Source: Ophiura sarsii (Eukaryota; Echinodermata; Ophiuroidea; Amphilepidida; Ophiuridae). Taken from it: a DNA stretch of 64,000 nt. The stretch covers positions 57,577,950 through 57,641,949 of the forward strand of contig CM069442.1 in the NCBI GenBank assembly GCA_035610835.1, written 5' to 3'. Shown piece by piece: positions 44,450 through 55,084 of the stretch. A program made the position numbers and the translations under genes. The notes below the pieces were generated by a model that saw only the letters and a list, made by a program, of their open reading frames with translations, searched no databases and was not told the DNA's origin. Every line of letters starts with the position of its first letter. The first letter of the stretch is position 1.

Positions 44450-45230
44450 AGACATCATCAAATAGCGATCTCTATCACTGACATTTGAAATGATTGAGAA
44501 TATTTCCTAATGGCAGCGTAATAACAATGATAATAGTGCCTAATGTTCGGTTGCAGACAAACAGGGTGAAACAAGTTCTACGGGGTCAACTGACCCATTT
44601 CTTCTTCTTTTTGTAGAATTTTTTTGCAAATTGTATTCTGTTGAAATTTTAGATTTGTTTAAGAATTTTCTGAAAATATTTAGAAAAAACCTGAATAATC
44701 AAGCTTTTGTTTTGCACCAGTTCGGGATGCCTCTCCAACAGTTCTGATGTTCCAAAGCTATATAATTATCATTGGTTGAATAATGAAGTATATGGTGCCT
44801 TACCTTTCCAAATGGTTAACCCAAAAGATGAAAAATGGTAGTGTCGTAAGATATTTTGAAATAAATCATGTTGCATAATGTCATTTATGAAAGGTTAATA
44901 GTTATTATTTGGCACTGATTGAACAAACAAATGAAATTTTTTGATATTAAATTGGTATGAAAATTAGAGAACTCCATATTCAGAATTTGAGGTATTTAAT
45001 TTTCATTTACTCTATTGATTTGTTAACAAAACCAAAACTTTTTATCTTAACAATTTGTATTTGATGTTTTGAGACAAAGTGAATTTCAATCATCTGTAAC
45101 TTTGGTTTGGAATGTGATGTCATTGACTTCGTTACCAAAATGTCTCTTAACATATATATTATCCTGTCCAATTTACTCGTGTTGGGTCACATGTTTACAT
45201 CTGGCAACATGGTTTATTTTAGTTCAACAT
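44450..45230. other. Intron of the MULE gene, nothing else recognised
   Basis: AT-rich sequence between the two FLYWCH half-exons without repeats or RNA signatures that I can support. Confidence 0.45.
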
Positions 45231-45232
45231 AC

Positions 45233-45443
45233 CTCCAAGTGATACTGCCATCTTTGTTTGTCTTGTACTTAGTGTATGTGTATCCTCTGGCATCATGGAG
45301 CTTGGGTTTTTGGCGCTGCGAAGAGGACTCCACAATCTGCCACTGACATATACCTTCATCAGGCTCTCCCTCACAGTCTCGTCATCTAAAGAATCTTCAC
45401 GCACCACTTCCACATTGTCATAGGTAATATTGTCAGATGTATC
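45233..45443 (-). CDS. FLYWCH first-half exon with an internal frame break
   Basis: Acceptor CTAATTTCAG, donor TTGGAG|GTATGT, 211 nt. The 5' part reads an acidic DSLDDETVRESLMK; the 3' part reads WQIVESSSQRQKPKLHDARG and YTYTKYKTNKDGSITWR, the first half of the FLYWCH fold, in a different frame. Leaving out the 11 bases GTATATGTCAG between them restores one frame. Confidence 0.75.
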
Positions 45444-45953
45444 CTGAAATTAGTGTAGTACAAGATATTTGAAATCATACAAAGACTAACATATAGTAAC
45501 AATAGATTTTTAGTCTCAGTTTAGGTACAACCAATATACACATGCCCTTTGCACATTTCATGAAGCACAAGTGTGCGGTTGTACATCATACGCAGGTATC
45601 ACCAAGCGGTGGGCAATTCCATTTGTGCTCACAGACAAATAATAACCTCACAATTTGGAACTGATCAAACTGTAGGTGCTATCCAAACCAGTGCTACATT
45701 TGTTGGCATTTGCAGACCTATTTGGTTTTTTCAAGATGTACCAGTTCTTTTTAGTGACAAAGACTAGCTTTGTTTTCCATGCCACCTTTAACGACTCTGT
45801 TTACTCAGGTAACAAACAATGCATCAACTGCCCCAGATCCTTCAGGAAATTATGATTATTTTATGACTGATCCTTATAGAAACATACCTCTCCATCCGTG
45901 CTGCTTGAAATATCTTCACGTTCCATAACTTCAGTGACATCACTTTGGAGGGC

Positions 45954-46484
45954 ATGTATTGAGGTAGAGGTGGCCGAGCGGTCTAGCGCGCTGATCGTCG
46001 GTCGGGAATATTCTTTCAATCACAGGATCGTGGGTTCAAGTCGCCTTGAAACCAGGATTCTTTGTACATCCCAAAAAGTTCCTATCTAGGTCGGAAATTC
46101 TACAATCAAGTCTTAATTCAGTTAGGGTATAGTTATCGGATCTTCTTTCCGTGGTTAGCTGATGATCGATTTAATTGTAGAATTTCTCCTCTACCCCATT
46201 CACTGTGTACAACGTGCAGGTCTATACAGTGAGTGTCAGTTCGCCGTGATTTGGAGATTCACGTTAAGCCGTTGGTCCCGTGTATTCAGACGCTCACCCT
46301 GAACACGTTAAATAGTTGCAGACCTCATCGTAAAGAGTAGGGGATCATCCCGGGTCTGTTACCTGTCACAAAAACTCATGTCCCTAGGTTTCAGGGGCCT
46401 TGGCGCGATAACAAGTTAACTTGTTCTGCCAAGTATTCTATAGATATAGATAGATATAGGTAGTTCCATAGGGTCATGTTCATA
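45954..46484 (+). mobile_element. tRNA-derived SINE with 15-bp target duplication
   Basis: The head has a leucine/serine-tRNA-like A box TGGCCGAGCGG (45971-45981) and B box GGTTCAAGTCG (46033-46043). The body contains GTAAAGAGTAGGGGATCA and the tail an ATAGATATAGATAGATATAGG microsatellite. ATCACTTTGGAGGGC lies directly at both ends (45939-45953 and 46485-46499), typical of target-primed insertion. It interrupts an exon of the antisense MULE gene. Confidence 0.88.
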
Positions 46485-46499
46485 ATCACTTTGGAGGGC
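46485..46499 (-). CDS. 5' stub of a MULE-gene exon, separated by the SINE from 45953-45888
   Basis: Minus-strand acceptor TCTCTACAG precedes GCCCTCCAAAGTGAT. The same 15 bases recur at 45953, where they continue in one open frame (ALQSDVTEVMEREDISSSTDGE) to a donor GAGAG|GTATGT at 45887. Uninterrupted, the exon would be 66 nt, 22 codons, phase 0, acidic like its neighbours. Confidence 0.65.
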
Positions 46500-47379
46500 C
46501 TGTAGAGATATAGACAACAAATCTTACATATTACATTCACGGTACATTTTCTCCATCAACCATTACTGAACTAGTTATATTAATAATACTTTATTTAAGA
46601 AGGCTTCTGGATTTACAACCATGGCCTGAAAAAATGTTTTTTTCCCAGCAAGCGATTCCAAATTTCCCTCCAAAATGGAATGCATTTCTTAATGAAAGAG
46701 TAACATTTCCCTCCAAATGCCAAAATTTCCCTCCAAATGCTCAAATTTCCCTGCAAGGAGCTTTCCGTATTGCCTACTTTTTCAGCCTGTGTTTACAACC
46801 ATGGCTGGAAACAATGGGAACTCAACTAAGTGCATACACAATTGAAGAGAAATGCTCTCATTGAAATGAAGAATAGGAAAAAAAAAAATCAATATTTGGT
46901 TCATGGGAAATTTGCATTTTTTCTGGCACTGTTTAATCAATCTCTTTTCAATTGTCCCCACCACCTGGATGATTCAATTGACCAACTGGCCTAATTTTGC
47001 TTCTGCAGCCACTCTACAATGTCTGAATCTGATATGCCAAAAAGCTATTAGTTTTAAAAGGCTGATACAAGGCCAGAAGTAGGAGCCCAGAAGTAGATTT
47101 ATTGGTTTGTACTTATCAGAAATCCTCTGGCTGGTCGGGCTTTGGTTATATAACACAACACAAGTTACACAACCTATGTTGTTTATGTAGTAATAGTATA
47201 AGAACATAAAAATATGCCCTCTGATTAGCCAGATCCAGGTCAGGACAACCATTCAGTTTACCCCTCCCCTAGAAAACCCTGTTGGGAGGACTTATTGAAT
47301 GACCCTCGTAGAAACTCTACTAGCATTGCTGGAACACAATCCTGGAAAGTGTTAAATTATTATGGCCATCTTATCTTAC

Positions 47380-47466
47380 CTCACTATGATCTTCGTCCCA
47401 TTCAGTGTAGTGATTCAGAGCAGATTGCATCGTGGAGTCCCCAACGCTATCAGTATCATCATGAAT
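47380..47466 (-). CDS. Acidic exon, array copy 1
   Basis: Acceptor ACACTTGATAG, donor AGTGAG|GTAAGA, 87 nt, phase 0, starts IHDDTDSVGDSTMQSALNHY. The most diverged member of the array. Confidence 0.6.
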
Positions 47467-47865
47467 CTATCAAGTGTAAGAGAAGCAAGCATAGTGTTAT
47501 TTAGTAGTCAATTACACCGTGGAATGGCGAAAGGCATGTTAACAGCACTCTCCGGATTTCTCTTTTTCTGAAAGGGACATTAAGTGGTGTTAACAATTTT
47601 AATTTTTTTTAAATTTACTTCAGAATTCAAGATGACCATGTATGCAAATACGCTACTATCATGAATCTATCAAGTGTAAGAGAAGCAATCATAATGCTAT
47701 TTAGATGTCAATCACACTGCGGAATGGCGAAAGGCATGTTAACAGCACTCTCCAGATTTCTCTTTTCCTTAATGTGTAAAACTTGTGTAGGTTAATAGGT
47801 GTTCAGCGAGGCTCCAATCAATTTACTGTGTCAAACTTCTGAAAGCAAATAATATCGGTTCTTAC

Positions 47866-47961
47866 CTCAAGATCTTCATCCACATCGTGATTTACAGCAA
47901 ATTGCATCGTGGAGTCCCCAACGCTCTCATCCATTGACTGGGCACCACTACCATCATGAAT
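47866..47961 (-). CDS. Acidic exon, array copy 2
   Basis: Acceptor TTACACTTAG, donor CTTGAG|GTAAGA, 96 nt, phase 0, starts IHDGSGAQSMDESVGDSTMQ and ends HDVDEDLE. Nearly identical to copy 3. Confidence 0.65.
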
Positions 47962-48157
47962 CTAAGTGTAAGAGAAGCAAGCATAATGCTATTTAGATGT
48001 CAATTACACCGGGGAATGGCGAAAGGCATGTTAACAGCACTCTCCAGATTTCTCTTTTCCTTAATGTGTAAAACTTGTGTAGGTTAATAGGTGTTCAGCG
48101 AGGCTCCAATCAATTTACTGTGTCAAACTTCTGAAAGCAAATAATATCGGTTCTTAC

Positions 48158-48253
48158 CTCAAGATCTTCATCCACATCGTGATTTACAGCAAATTGCACC
48201 GTGGAGTCCCCAACGCTCTCATCCATTGACTGGGCACCACTACCATCATGAAT
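48158..48253 (-). CDS. Acidic exon, array copy 3
   Basis: Same splice sites and length as copy 2 (96 nt, phase 0), exactly 292 bases away. Differs by very few bases, including one that changes Met to Val (STVQ). Confidence 0.65.
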
Positions 48254-48556
48254 CTAAGTGTAAGAGAAGCAAGCATAATGATATTTAGATGTCAATCACA
48301 CTGTGGAATGATGAAAGGCATGTTAACAGCACTCTCCAGATTTCTCTTTTCCTTAATGTGCAAAACTTGTGTAGGTTAATAGGTTTTCAGCGAGGCTCAA
48401 TCTTACTGTGTCAAACTTCTGGAAGCAAATAATATCCAGCCAACATCCTAGATCCATCCACTTTTTCCCTCCAAGGAAAACCTTTGATGGCATTCTCCTG
48501 CTATCTAGAAACCATACCATATAGTTATTATGTCCATCTTATCTTACAGTTCTTAC

Positions 48557-48655
48557 CTCATTACTAAGATCTTCATCAACATCGTGATTTACAGCAAATT
48601 GCATCGCGGAGTCCCCAACGCTCTCACCACTCTGGGCACCACTACCATCATGAAT
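48557..48655 (-). CDS. Acidic exon, array copy 4
   Basis: Acceptor CTTTATAG, donor AATGAG|GTAAGA, 99 nt, phase 0, IHDGSGAQSGESVGDSAMQF then DEDLSNE. Longer by one codon than copies 2 and 3. Confidence 0.6.
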
Positions 48656-49152
48656 CTATAAAGTGTAAGAGAAGCAAGCATAATGATATTTAGATGTCAA
48701 TCACACTGTGGAATGATGAAAAGCATGTTAACAGCACTCTCCAGATCTCCAGATTTCTATAATGTATCCTAGATCCATACAGAATTTGACCTTTTCCTTC
48801 CCAGGCAAATTATAATACTTGTCAATATCTTTTTCATGTAAGGTCGGGTCAAAACTCTGAGAATGTGGGCCGGGTATTTTTTGTTTGTTTTTCAAGATTT
48901 TTTTTCTCAAGATCTTTCAATCTGTGAAAATTGCACAGAGATGGGCAAGAAACCAAAATATTCACCATTGGGTTAAAAATACATCCAGTAAGCATTTTCC
49001 TTAGTATCTTCACACATGTTGACTGAAATAATAGGTATAAAATAGTTTTTTTTTAGTTTTTAAAACCGGCCGGCCGACCTTCCTGATTTTAGGCGTGTGA
49101 AGGCAACACAACTTTTTTTGTGTGTGCTTAATCTAGGGCACATAATACTTAC

Positions 49153-49266
49153 ACCACTACTGTTGTCTCCAGGTTCGGGAGTCAATGGAATCTCACTCAA
49201 TGCCATTGGAACCAGCAGTTCCGACTCTTGGATTTCAGAGTAACGAGAACTCTCATGTATTGGTGT
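49153..49266 (-). CDS. Candidate upstream exon of the MULE gene
   Basis: 114 nt open in phase 0 with a good donor (GTGGT|GTAAGT). Reads TPIHESSRYSEIQESELLVP then MALSEIPLTPEPGDNSS. The IHESS start and acidic, Ser-rich content resemble the array exons. The acceptor (CACCAAAG) is weak. Confidence 0.4.
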
Positions 49267-49277
49267 CTTTGGTGATT

Positions 49278-49985
49278 AGTTTACAATTGATATTAGGGAA
49301 TAGCTTTGTTTCTACCGTAATATAGTCAAACTCACATCATTTATTAAATAAGCCTATAGGCCTTTGTAACTTAACTGGGCCTAAAATTGCCAATAATATA
49401 TACATTTCCATGCACACTCAGCCCACATCGCCCATCATGTTCGTACCCGGAATTTACGGGTAAACATAGGTCTATGATGGCTTTAGCAATGTCCGTGCGT
49501 GGTCTAACTAACACCGGGCAAGCGGTGCCGGCCAGCGGGCCGCGCCTGGTGTGTGTGCTTAGATTTCCCCCATAGGTTACACCGGAAGATCCTGCTATTG
49601 GCGTGCTATTAACTGACCGGGTTTGATAAAATAGTTTACAATTGATATTAGGGAATAGCTTTGTTTCTACCGTAATATAGTCAAACTCACATCATTTATT
49701 AAATAAGCCTATAGGCCTTTGTAACTTAACTGGGCCTAAAATTGCCAATAATATATACATTTCCATGCACACTCAGCCCATATCGCCCATCATGTTCGTA
49801 CCCGGAATTTACGGGTAAACATAGGTCTATGATGGCTTTAGCAATGTCCGTGCGTGGTCTAACTAATAACACCGGGCAAGCCTATTTGACCCTTTGACCC
49901 GGTGCCGGCCGGCGGGCCGCGCCTGGTGTGTGTGCTTAGAGTTCCCCCATAGGTTACGGCAGAAGATCCTGCTAATAAGGTTTAT
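49278..49985. repeat. Two tandem copies of a 355-bp repeat with a GC-rich core
   Basis: AGTTTACAATTGATATTAGG, CGTACCCGGAATTTACGGGT and CCGGCGGGCCGCGCCTGG recur at offset 355 (starts 49278 and 49633). The second copy has an extra CCTATTTGACCCTTTGACCC. The GC-rich core contrasts with the surrounding AT-rich DNA. Confidence 0.9.
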
Positions 49986-50111
49986 CGTAGATAGAAAAAA
50001 AGCCATTGATTATCCTATTCTGATGCATTGTAAAGGAGGGTGCTGCCCCGCCCGTGGGATTAGCTATGACATCATCCAATAGAGCCTCCCCCGAGTTTTT
50101 GATATTCCTAC

Positions 50112-50190
50112 CTGTATTAACTGCCGCTGTATGTGGTCGTCCTTGGCCCTTACGGGTACCATTCCTAGAACTGGAATGAGTTTTCGGCAT
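50112..50190 (-). CDS. Candidate first exon (basic) upstream of the acidic-exon array
   Basis: Minus-strand ATG at 50190 begins MPKTHSSSRNGTRKGQGRPH and ends at a possible donor AATACAG|GTAGGA. It is the nearest plausible start for the minus-strand gene below it, but the phase (1) does not match the phase-0 array exons, so the link is unproven. Confidence 0.3.
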
Positions 50191-50235
50191 GATAATGACG
50201 AACACAACCAGCAACAAAATAATCCAAATTGGTCA

Positions 50236-50266
50236 ATTTATTTATTTATTTATTTATTTATTCATG
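50236..50266 (+). repeat. (TTTA)n microsatellite
   Basis: Seven or so TTTA units ending in TTCATGG. Confidence 0.85.
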
Positions 50267-50724
50267 GTATAGAAATGCCAGCAAAACAGCGCAGCTGATA
50301 ACACTGGCTTACAAGATATCATACATAGTAAAAAATATAGGAAAAAAAATAAATATATATACATAATATTAATATTATAAATTAATCTTATATTATCCAA
50401 GAAACGTCAGCAGTGAAGGCGAAAAACAAATATTAAACGATGAACTACACGTTGAGAAAAAACAATAACAAGACACTAGTGCCAAGCCTGGGCAAAGGGT
50501 GACTTGCCACGTACGATACCTTTGGTGCACAATTACCAATGGCGGGAAAAATAGGTAGTACCTGGCCGAACGGTGCGCGCGCAATTTCTATAAATTGATG
50601 TAATGTGTTATTCAAAACATTAAATTGTACTAGCGTGAATTTGGTCGATGATATTGCTTTCTTAACCTCGGGGAAATTTTTTTCTTCTTTTCTATATCAT
50701 TATTATAAACATACCGTAAGGAAT

Positions 50725-50940
50725 CATTTACCATATTGACATAAAAACAAAGGAGGCCCCAAGATACTGCCTTGAAGAACCCTGCATGCAAGGATTGCAT
50801 TTTTGGGCGTCTGCCCGTCTGGGACGCAATAATTTTGTATTGGGACGCGATACAATGGACATCTTGTTTCACAAATGCGTCTGACACGATTATTTTGGAC
50901 ATGTAGAAAATACGATCTCTTGTTGACAAGTTGAACCAAA
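50725..50940 (-). pseudogene. Non-LTR reverse-transcriptase fragment
   Basis: Minus strand reads LACRVLQGSILGPPLFL, matching the VPQGSxLGPLLF motif just before the RT catalytic box; the following YxDD region is lost. STRDRIFYMSKI upstream fits the preceding block in another frame. A small remnant in AT-rich DNA. Confidence 0.6.
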
Positions 50941-51044
50941 TATATTTAAATCATCCACGATATCTTCCACGATACTTCTCTCATCAAGGCGGCTGGTGGA
51001 ATTGAAGACAGATTGTCTTCCAGACCTTGTACACCACAGTCCTT

Positions 51045-51350
51045 ACATTCACTGCAAATTATGAGCGCTTACTTTTGACAAACTAAAAGTAAACTCAAAA
51101 GTAAACACAAAAGTAAATGCAAAACTAAACATTTCTTGCATTTTGCACCCAATTGACCTCAAAGCACGCTCCAATTGAGTGAATATAATCACAGTTGTTT
51201 CCACCCTCTGTGATATAATGGGACAGTTATTTATTAGAGGGTGGATAGAAAACAGCTTAGTTGTTGGGCTCACATAAGTGTTTAGTATTGCGTTCACTTT
51301 TGAGTTTACTTTAAGTTTGTCCAAAAGTAAACGCTCATAATTTGCAGTGA
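51045..51350. repeat. Inverted repeat, AAAGTAAACGC-type
   Basis: CACTGCAAATTATGAGCG and TTTTGACAAACT on the left (51049-51086) pair with GTCCAAAAGTAAACGC and TCATAATTTGCAGTG on the right (51318-51347). Inside, AAAAGTAAAC/GTTTACTTTT pieces recur. Probably a 0.3-kb MITE. Confidence 0.75.
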
Positions 51351-51389
51351 TTGACGCCGTATACAATCATATCTGTGGAATGGAGTACC

Positions 51390-51982
51390 GTCAACTTTAT
51401 CACATAGCGTGTGGTTTGTGGCTCTGTAGCTATTTCTAAGCTTCAGGTTGCCCAAACCAGCTGTCTGTAGATAGCTGTCCAAAACATTGATCTTTAACTG
51501 TACGTTCTCGCAATATTCGCTCAGACATATCCACGGTACTGTACAGTTGTCATCGATTTGACGTGGCTTTGCCGGTGCTTGACGAATTGCGTTTGAGCAC
51601 ATTTTACATTTGGATTTAGTTTTTTGAATTGTTGATAAATTTGTTTCACTGGCTGATTTAGGAGCATCTTTGGTGTACATGTTTTCTTGGACACATGTTT
51701 CTTTTCTGGTACTGGTTGCGCCACAGACTAATAAAATGCTTGAATTTTGGATAACGTATCCGTACTAATGGGCTTCCGTCCAGGGACTTTCTTGTGTTCC
51801 TTGAGGGTCTTTCTGTTGATCCCTAGTGCTTTACTTGCGTTACGCTGTAATTTCTCTCTCTTCAGAATGTGCATGGCACTTGCTAGACTTTTGTTTCCTC
51901 TCTCGTTTACCTCTTTGGTTATAATCTTCCCTAGTTCATTATCAAACTTTTGACGATTTTGATTGATCTGAAGCTTTACCAT
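51390..51982 (-). pseudogene. GQNKN-family transposase-like N-terminal region
   Basis: Minus-strand blocks in three frames: a helix-turn-helix-like ASKALGINRKTLKEHKK; KIQAFY then PEKKHVSKKTCTPKMLLNQP; NPNVKCAQTQFVKHRQSHVK; TVQYRGY; LSEYCENVQLKINVLDSY with a Cys. This order matches the N-terminal part of the same kind of protein whose C-terminal parts lie at 40.4 and 61-64 kb. Frameshifts near 51525 and 51725 make it a relic. Confidence 0.6.
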
Positions 51983-52368
51983 TGCATGTCATAATGCTCC
52001 TCTCCTTGCAGGATTTCTAGTCTTTTTTAGGTCCTCAATCATTTCTTGTATGTAATGAGCGTTGTTGGGTAGCTTTCCTCTTGAGTCTTGATAATCATTT
52101 TCGTCGATGGTTTTCTTGATGGTGTGGCTGTAATTTCCTGTGTGTGTGTGTAGTTTGAGTACATGTTGTGCTCATGTGTAATGTTGTGTTTTATTGCACA
52201 TGTGTCACACACCCGCTGCCACCATTGTAGTGTTGTGGTTTCAGAGCATTGTAATGTCGTGTATTATTGCACAACTTACATGTGTGTCACGCACCCATTG
52301 TTTACTGCAACTGGTTTCCCTTGGAAGTTCTTTACGTCACTGTGCCATTTCATTGTACCCATTATCAG

Positions 52369-53026
52369 TTATATGTAGTGCATATCCGTTATAAACATCA
52401 TTTCAGCTTCATATGTCAAACGCCTCTTAGCTGCGGTACTCCCATCGACTAGCCAACTGAAAAAACTACTGTGATTTACTCGCTGATGTAGATCGTGCAC
52501 CATTTGAGTCGTCATTATATTACCAAAGGCTTTGCATGCCTTGTCATTGGCAAATACGGTAGTAATGTTGAACCCCATATCTTGTATTGTGTTTATTATT
52601 TTAGGAAACTCGCTATATGGGCGTTCAAAAGTGGCTTCAAAGCTTTCTTTGCCATTTCAAGTGCACCTCCAAATGCTTCCGTCACTGTCCTCTGTTTCTT
52701 TTCTGCTGGCTGACCTGTTGCTATTTCCAGGCATCTTCTATGTGCTTCGCAATTGATATGCCGCACAAAGTTTGGCTTGGCTTCAGCATGTATGTTGTCC
52801 CATCCCTCCCGTACTTGATTGCGTTGTTTGCGACGTTTCCCCGATACTTCGCCGCTATCTTGCCGTGATAAACACGGCAGACAGTGCAGAAAGCCCTGAT
52901 GGCTTTTTCGCCGGATTCGTCGTAAATGAAATCATAATAATCCCTTAAATCAGGCTCCCATTGCATGAGAGCCTTTTTGGAAACAACTTTTGGGGTTGGT
53001 AGGCGCATTTCCCTGTATGTATACAA
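52369..53026 (-). pseudogene. hAT-like transposase fragment with BED-type finger
   Basis: Minus strand: KAIRAFCTVCRVYHGKIAAK then, after a frameshift near 52800, FVRHINCEAHRRCLEIATGQ, together a C2-H2/C finger of the TTF/BED kind. A stretch GALEMAKKALKPLLNAHIAS and a stop follow, then MVHDLHQRVNHSSFFSWLVD with a DGST motif in a later segment. This order (finger, helical region, xSxxxDGST) is typical of the hAT group related to KIAA1586/ZNF862 proteins (family knowledge). The catalytic core and C-terminal dimerisation domain are absent. Confidence 0.65.
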
Positions 53027-53593
53027 TCTATTTTGGACACTGATTCAAAACGCCAACAGTGGCGAACTAGGGTCCTCTATTGTGGTTGGGGGAGTATGAA
53101 GGTGACAGGCCTGTGATCGAAGGGGTTAGTGGTATGGGGGCATAACCAACTATATATTTGGTTAATAATTTTATAGAATTTGTCATTTGATTTTGGGGCG
53201 GGGCATCAGGGTGGCAAGCCTTTTGGTAAATGCAAATCCCCCTGCCCCCTCTAGTTACATTCCTGGGTGACAAGTTTCTAGATGACAAACATTTTTAAAT
53301 GCCAAAATGACACATTCTGATTTACCATGCTACTGATATGATTATTCGAGTGACAAAAGGTATACTACGGGCAAGGCAGAAGTAGGACCATATTCATGGT
53401 AAATATAAAGAGAAGTGCATTTCTGATTTATTGTTCTTGCCATGTTTTGCACTGTAATGAAACTTAGCTGCATAAAGATTAATTTTTCAAACGCGCCCTG
53501 TTTTAGACATACCTTTTGAAGAATATTATCAATATGTTTCACTACAATCCAAAATAATCATGAGCCTATTATTGCACCAAATAACATACTTAC

Positions 53594-53780
53594 CTTCTCC
53601 AATTTTCCATGCATAATAACAAATCTTCCTGTTCACTTCTTTGATGAGATCATCTGCACATCCAATGATTGGACCTCTCCTGCTGGGCATCAGATATTCA
53701 TTGGATGCAGGAGGAACATTAAACGCTCTCCTGCATTTCTCCAACACGACCTCCAAGGTCTCACCAGCCTTGACTGAGAG
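53594..53780 (-). CDS. Unidentified exon with good splice sites
   Basis: Acceptor TGCCTCTTTCAG, donor GAGAAG|GTAAGT, 187 nt open. Reads LSVKAGETLEVVLEKCRRAF, NVPPASNEYLMPSRRGPIIG and DDLIKEVNRKICYYAWKIGE. I do not recognise the family. Neighbouring transposase relics suggest it may belong to one of them. Confidence 0.4.
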
Positions 53781-53982
53781 CTGAAAGAGGCAGAAAGACA
53801 TAATTATAGGAGGAAAACACCTCCCGGCCTCTTTCTCCTGATTCTTACATCTCACAAAATGTATGCCGTGTGTGCCATGGACAGCAACGGATGTGAGAGG
53901 AAACTTGAAGATGACATCCACAAAAATAAAGTTGATGTTCACAATTGTGTTTGCATACTCAGCAAACTCTTTCCCATTTTGG

Positions 53983-54750
53983 ATGGGGTTCCAACTACAT
54001 TAAGCACACGAAGACCATATTAAGTTCTGTTATCTTTAATCATCATCCTGACACTCGTTCCCTGTCGGTTAGACGGAGTTGTCCATTTGATGGGGAGGAT
54101 ACTCGGTGAGCCAGTACTCGACTTCACAGCCAAGACACAACTCTTAGGCTAGTTGTCTGGTCGAAGACCAAGACACCTCTCTCGTCTCTCTCTCTCTCTT
54201 CCCCTGAAGAATGTTCTCCCCTCTTTACCTGATTATCGTAATTCTACACTAAGATATATATTGTCACGTTAAAACTACATTATTTACTATTTACTATCCA
54301 CACTATAACCACACTATAATTTACATGTTACCTCTAGAAGTTTGTGTAATACCAATCGTCGCTTTCTCGGCGCTGCATGATCCGGCCCCTCAATCGCGAC
54401 ACGCGACATCGCCACATCGACAGTAGTGCGAAATCCATTTGTCAAAACGTGAAAACTTGTAGTACTAGATGAGTGTTGTTTATACAAAAAGGATTATTTC
54501 TCTGGCAAAAGCGATACACTACAACGAATGGGGTTCCAACTACATTAAGCACACGAAGACCATATTAAGTTCTGTTATCTTTAATCATCATCCTGACACT
54601 CGTTCCCTGTCGGTTAGACGGAGTTGTCCATTTGATGGGGAGGTTACTCGGAGAGCCAGTACTCGACTTCACAGCCAAGACACAACTCTTAGGCTAGTTG
54701 TCTGGTCGAAGACCAAGACTCAACTCTCGTCTCTCTCTCTCTCTCAACTC
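53983..54750. repeat. Pair of direct repeats of about 215 bp, 545 bp apart
   Basis: ATGGGGTTCCAACTACATTA at 53983 and 54528, continuing through CACACGAAGACCATATTAAG, TCCCTGTCGGTTAGACGG and GCCAGTACTCGACTTCACAG to a (TC)n tract. The two copies are almost identical. The spacing and the CT-rich end recall a small terminal-repeat retrotransposon, but no primer-binding site was identified. Confidence 0.8.
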
Positions 54751-55084
54751 TCTGGCTAGCTGGGCGCTAGCTAACTTCTCTACATGTAGCAGCAGCCACG
54801 TAGGCAGTTTGGATGACCACTTTGTTGGCTTTCACATCTTTGTAAACTTTACTCTTCACTGTGCCTCCTATAGCATCAACCACTCCTTTACCGTGATGGC
54901 TCTCGAAAAAGGACCAGGTTATTTCTATAATAAATCAGCTCAAAATAATTACCCAAAGCGTCCTTGTTTTGCTATGTCTATAGGAGTTTGCCCATGCATT
55001 TCTCACCCATTTGATGAGATGTGGGGGATATGATATCATGTACAAGTCCCTTTTGTCATCCATTGGTGAATATTATGTTGCTTG

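Larger units (their letters stand above)
41531..46499 (-). pseudogene. FLYWCH zinc-finger MULE (Mutator-like) transposase gene, spliced, 3' truncated
   Basis: Minus-strand exons 46499-46485 plus 45938-45888 (split by a SINE), 45443-45233, 44424-44081, 43382-43195 and 41929-41531. The last three junctions conserve phase and rebuild a FLYWCH finger, then a MULE core. Expected downstream MULE sequence (the VEGWHxxLN region) is not found: after the donor at 41530 comes a different transposase family. The SINE breaks an upstream exon and a frame break lies in the finger exon. MULE transposases with FLYWCH domains are common in marine invertebrates. Could instead be a partly domesticated host gene; the breaks argue against that. 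Confidence 0.75.
47376..48690. repeat. Tandem array of a roughly 290-bp unit carrying an exon
   Basis: Besides the exon, each unit holds intron sequence GAGAAGCAAGCATAATG, GGCATGTTAACAGCACTCTC and GTAGGTTAATAGG. Full copies lie at 47866-48157 and 48158-48450, with diverged ones on both sides and a truncated one near 47655 that keeps only the acceptor end. Confidence 0.88.
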
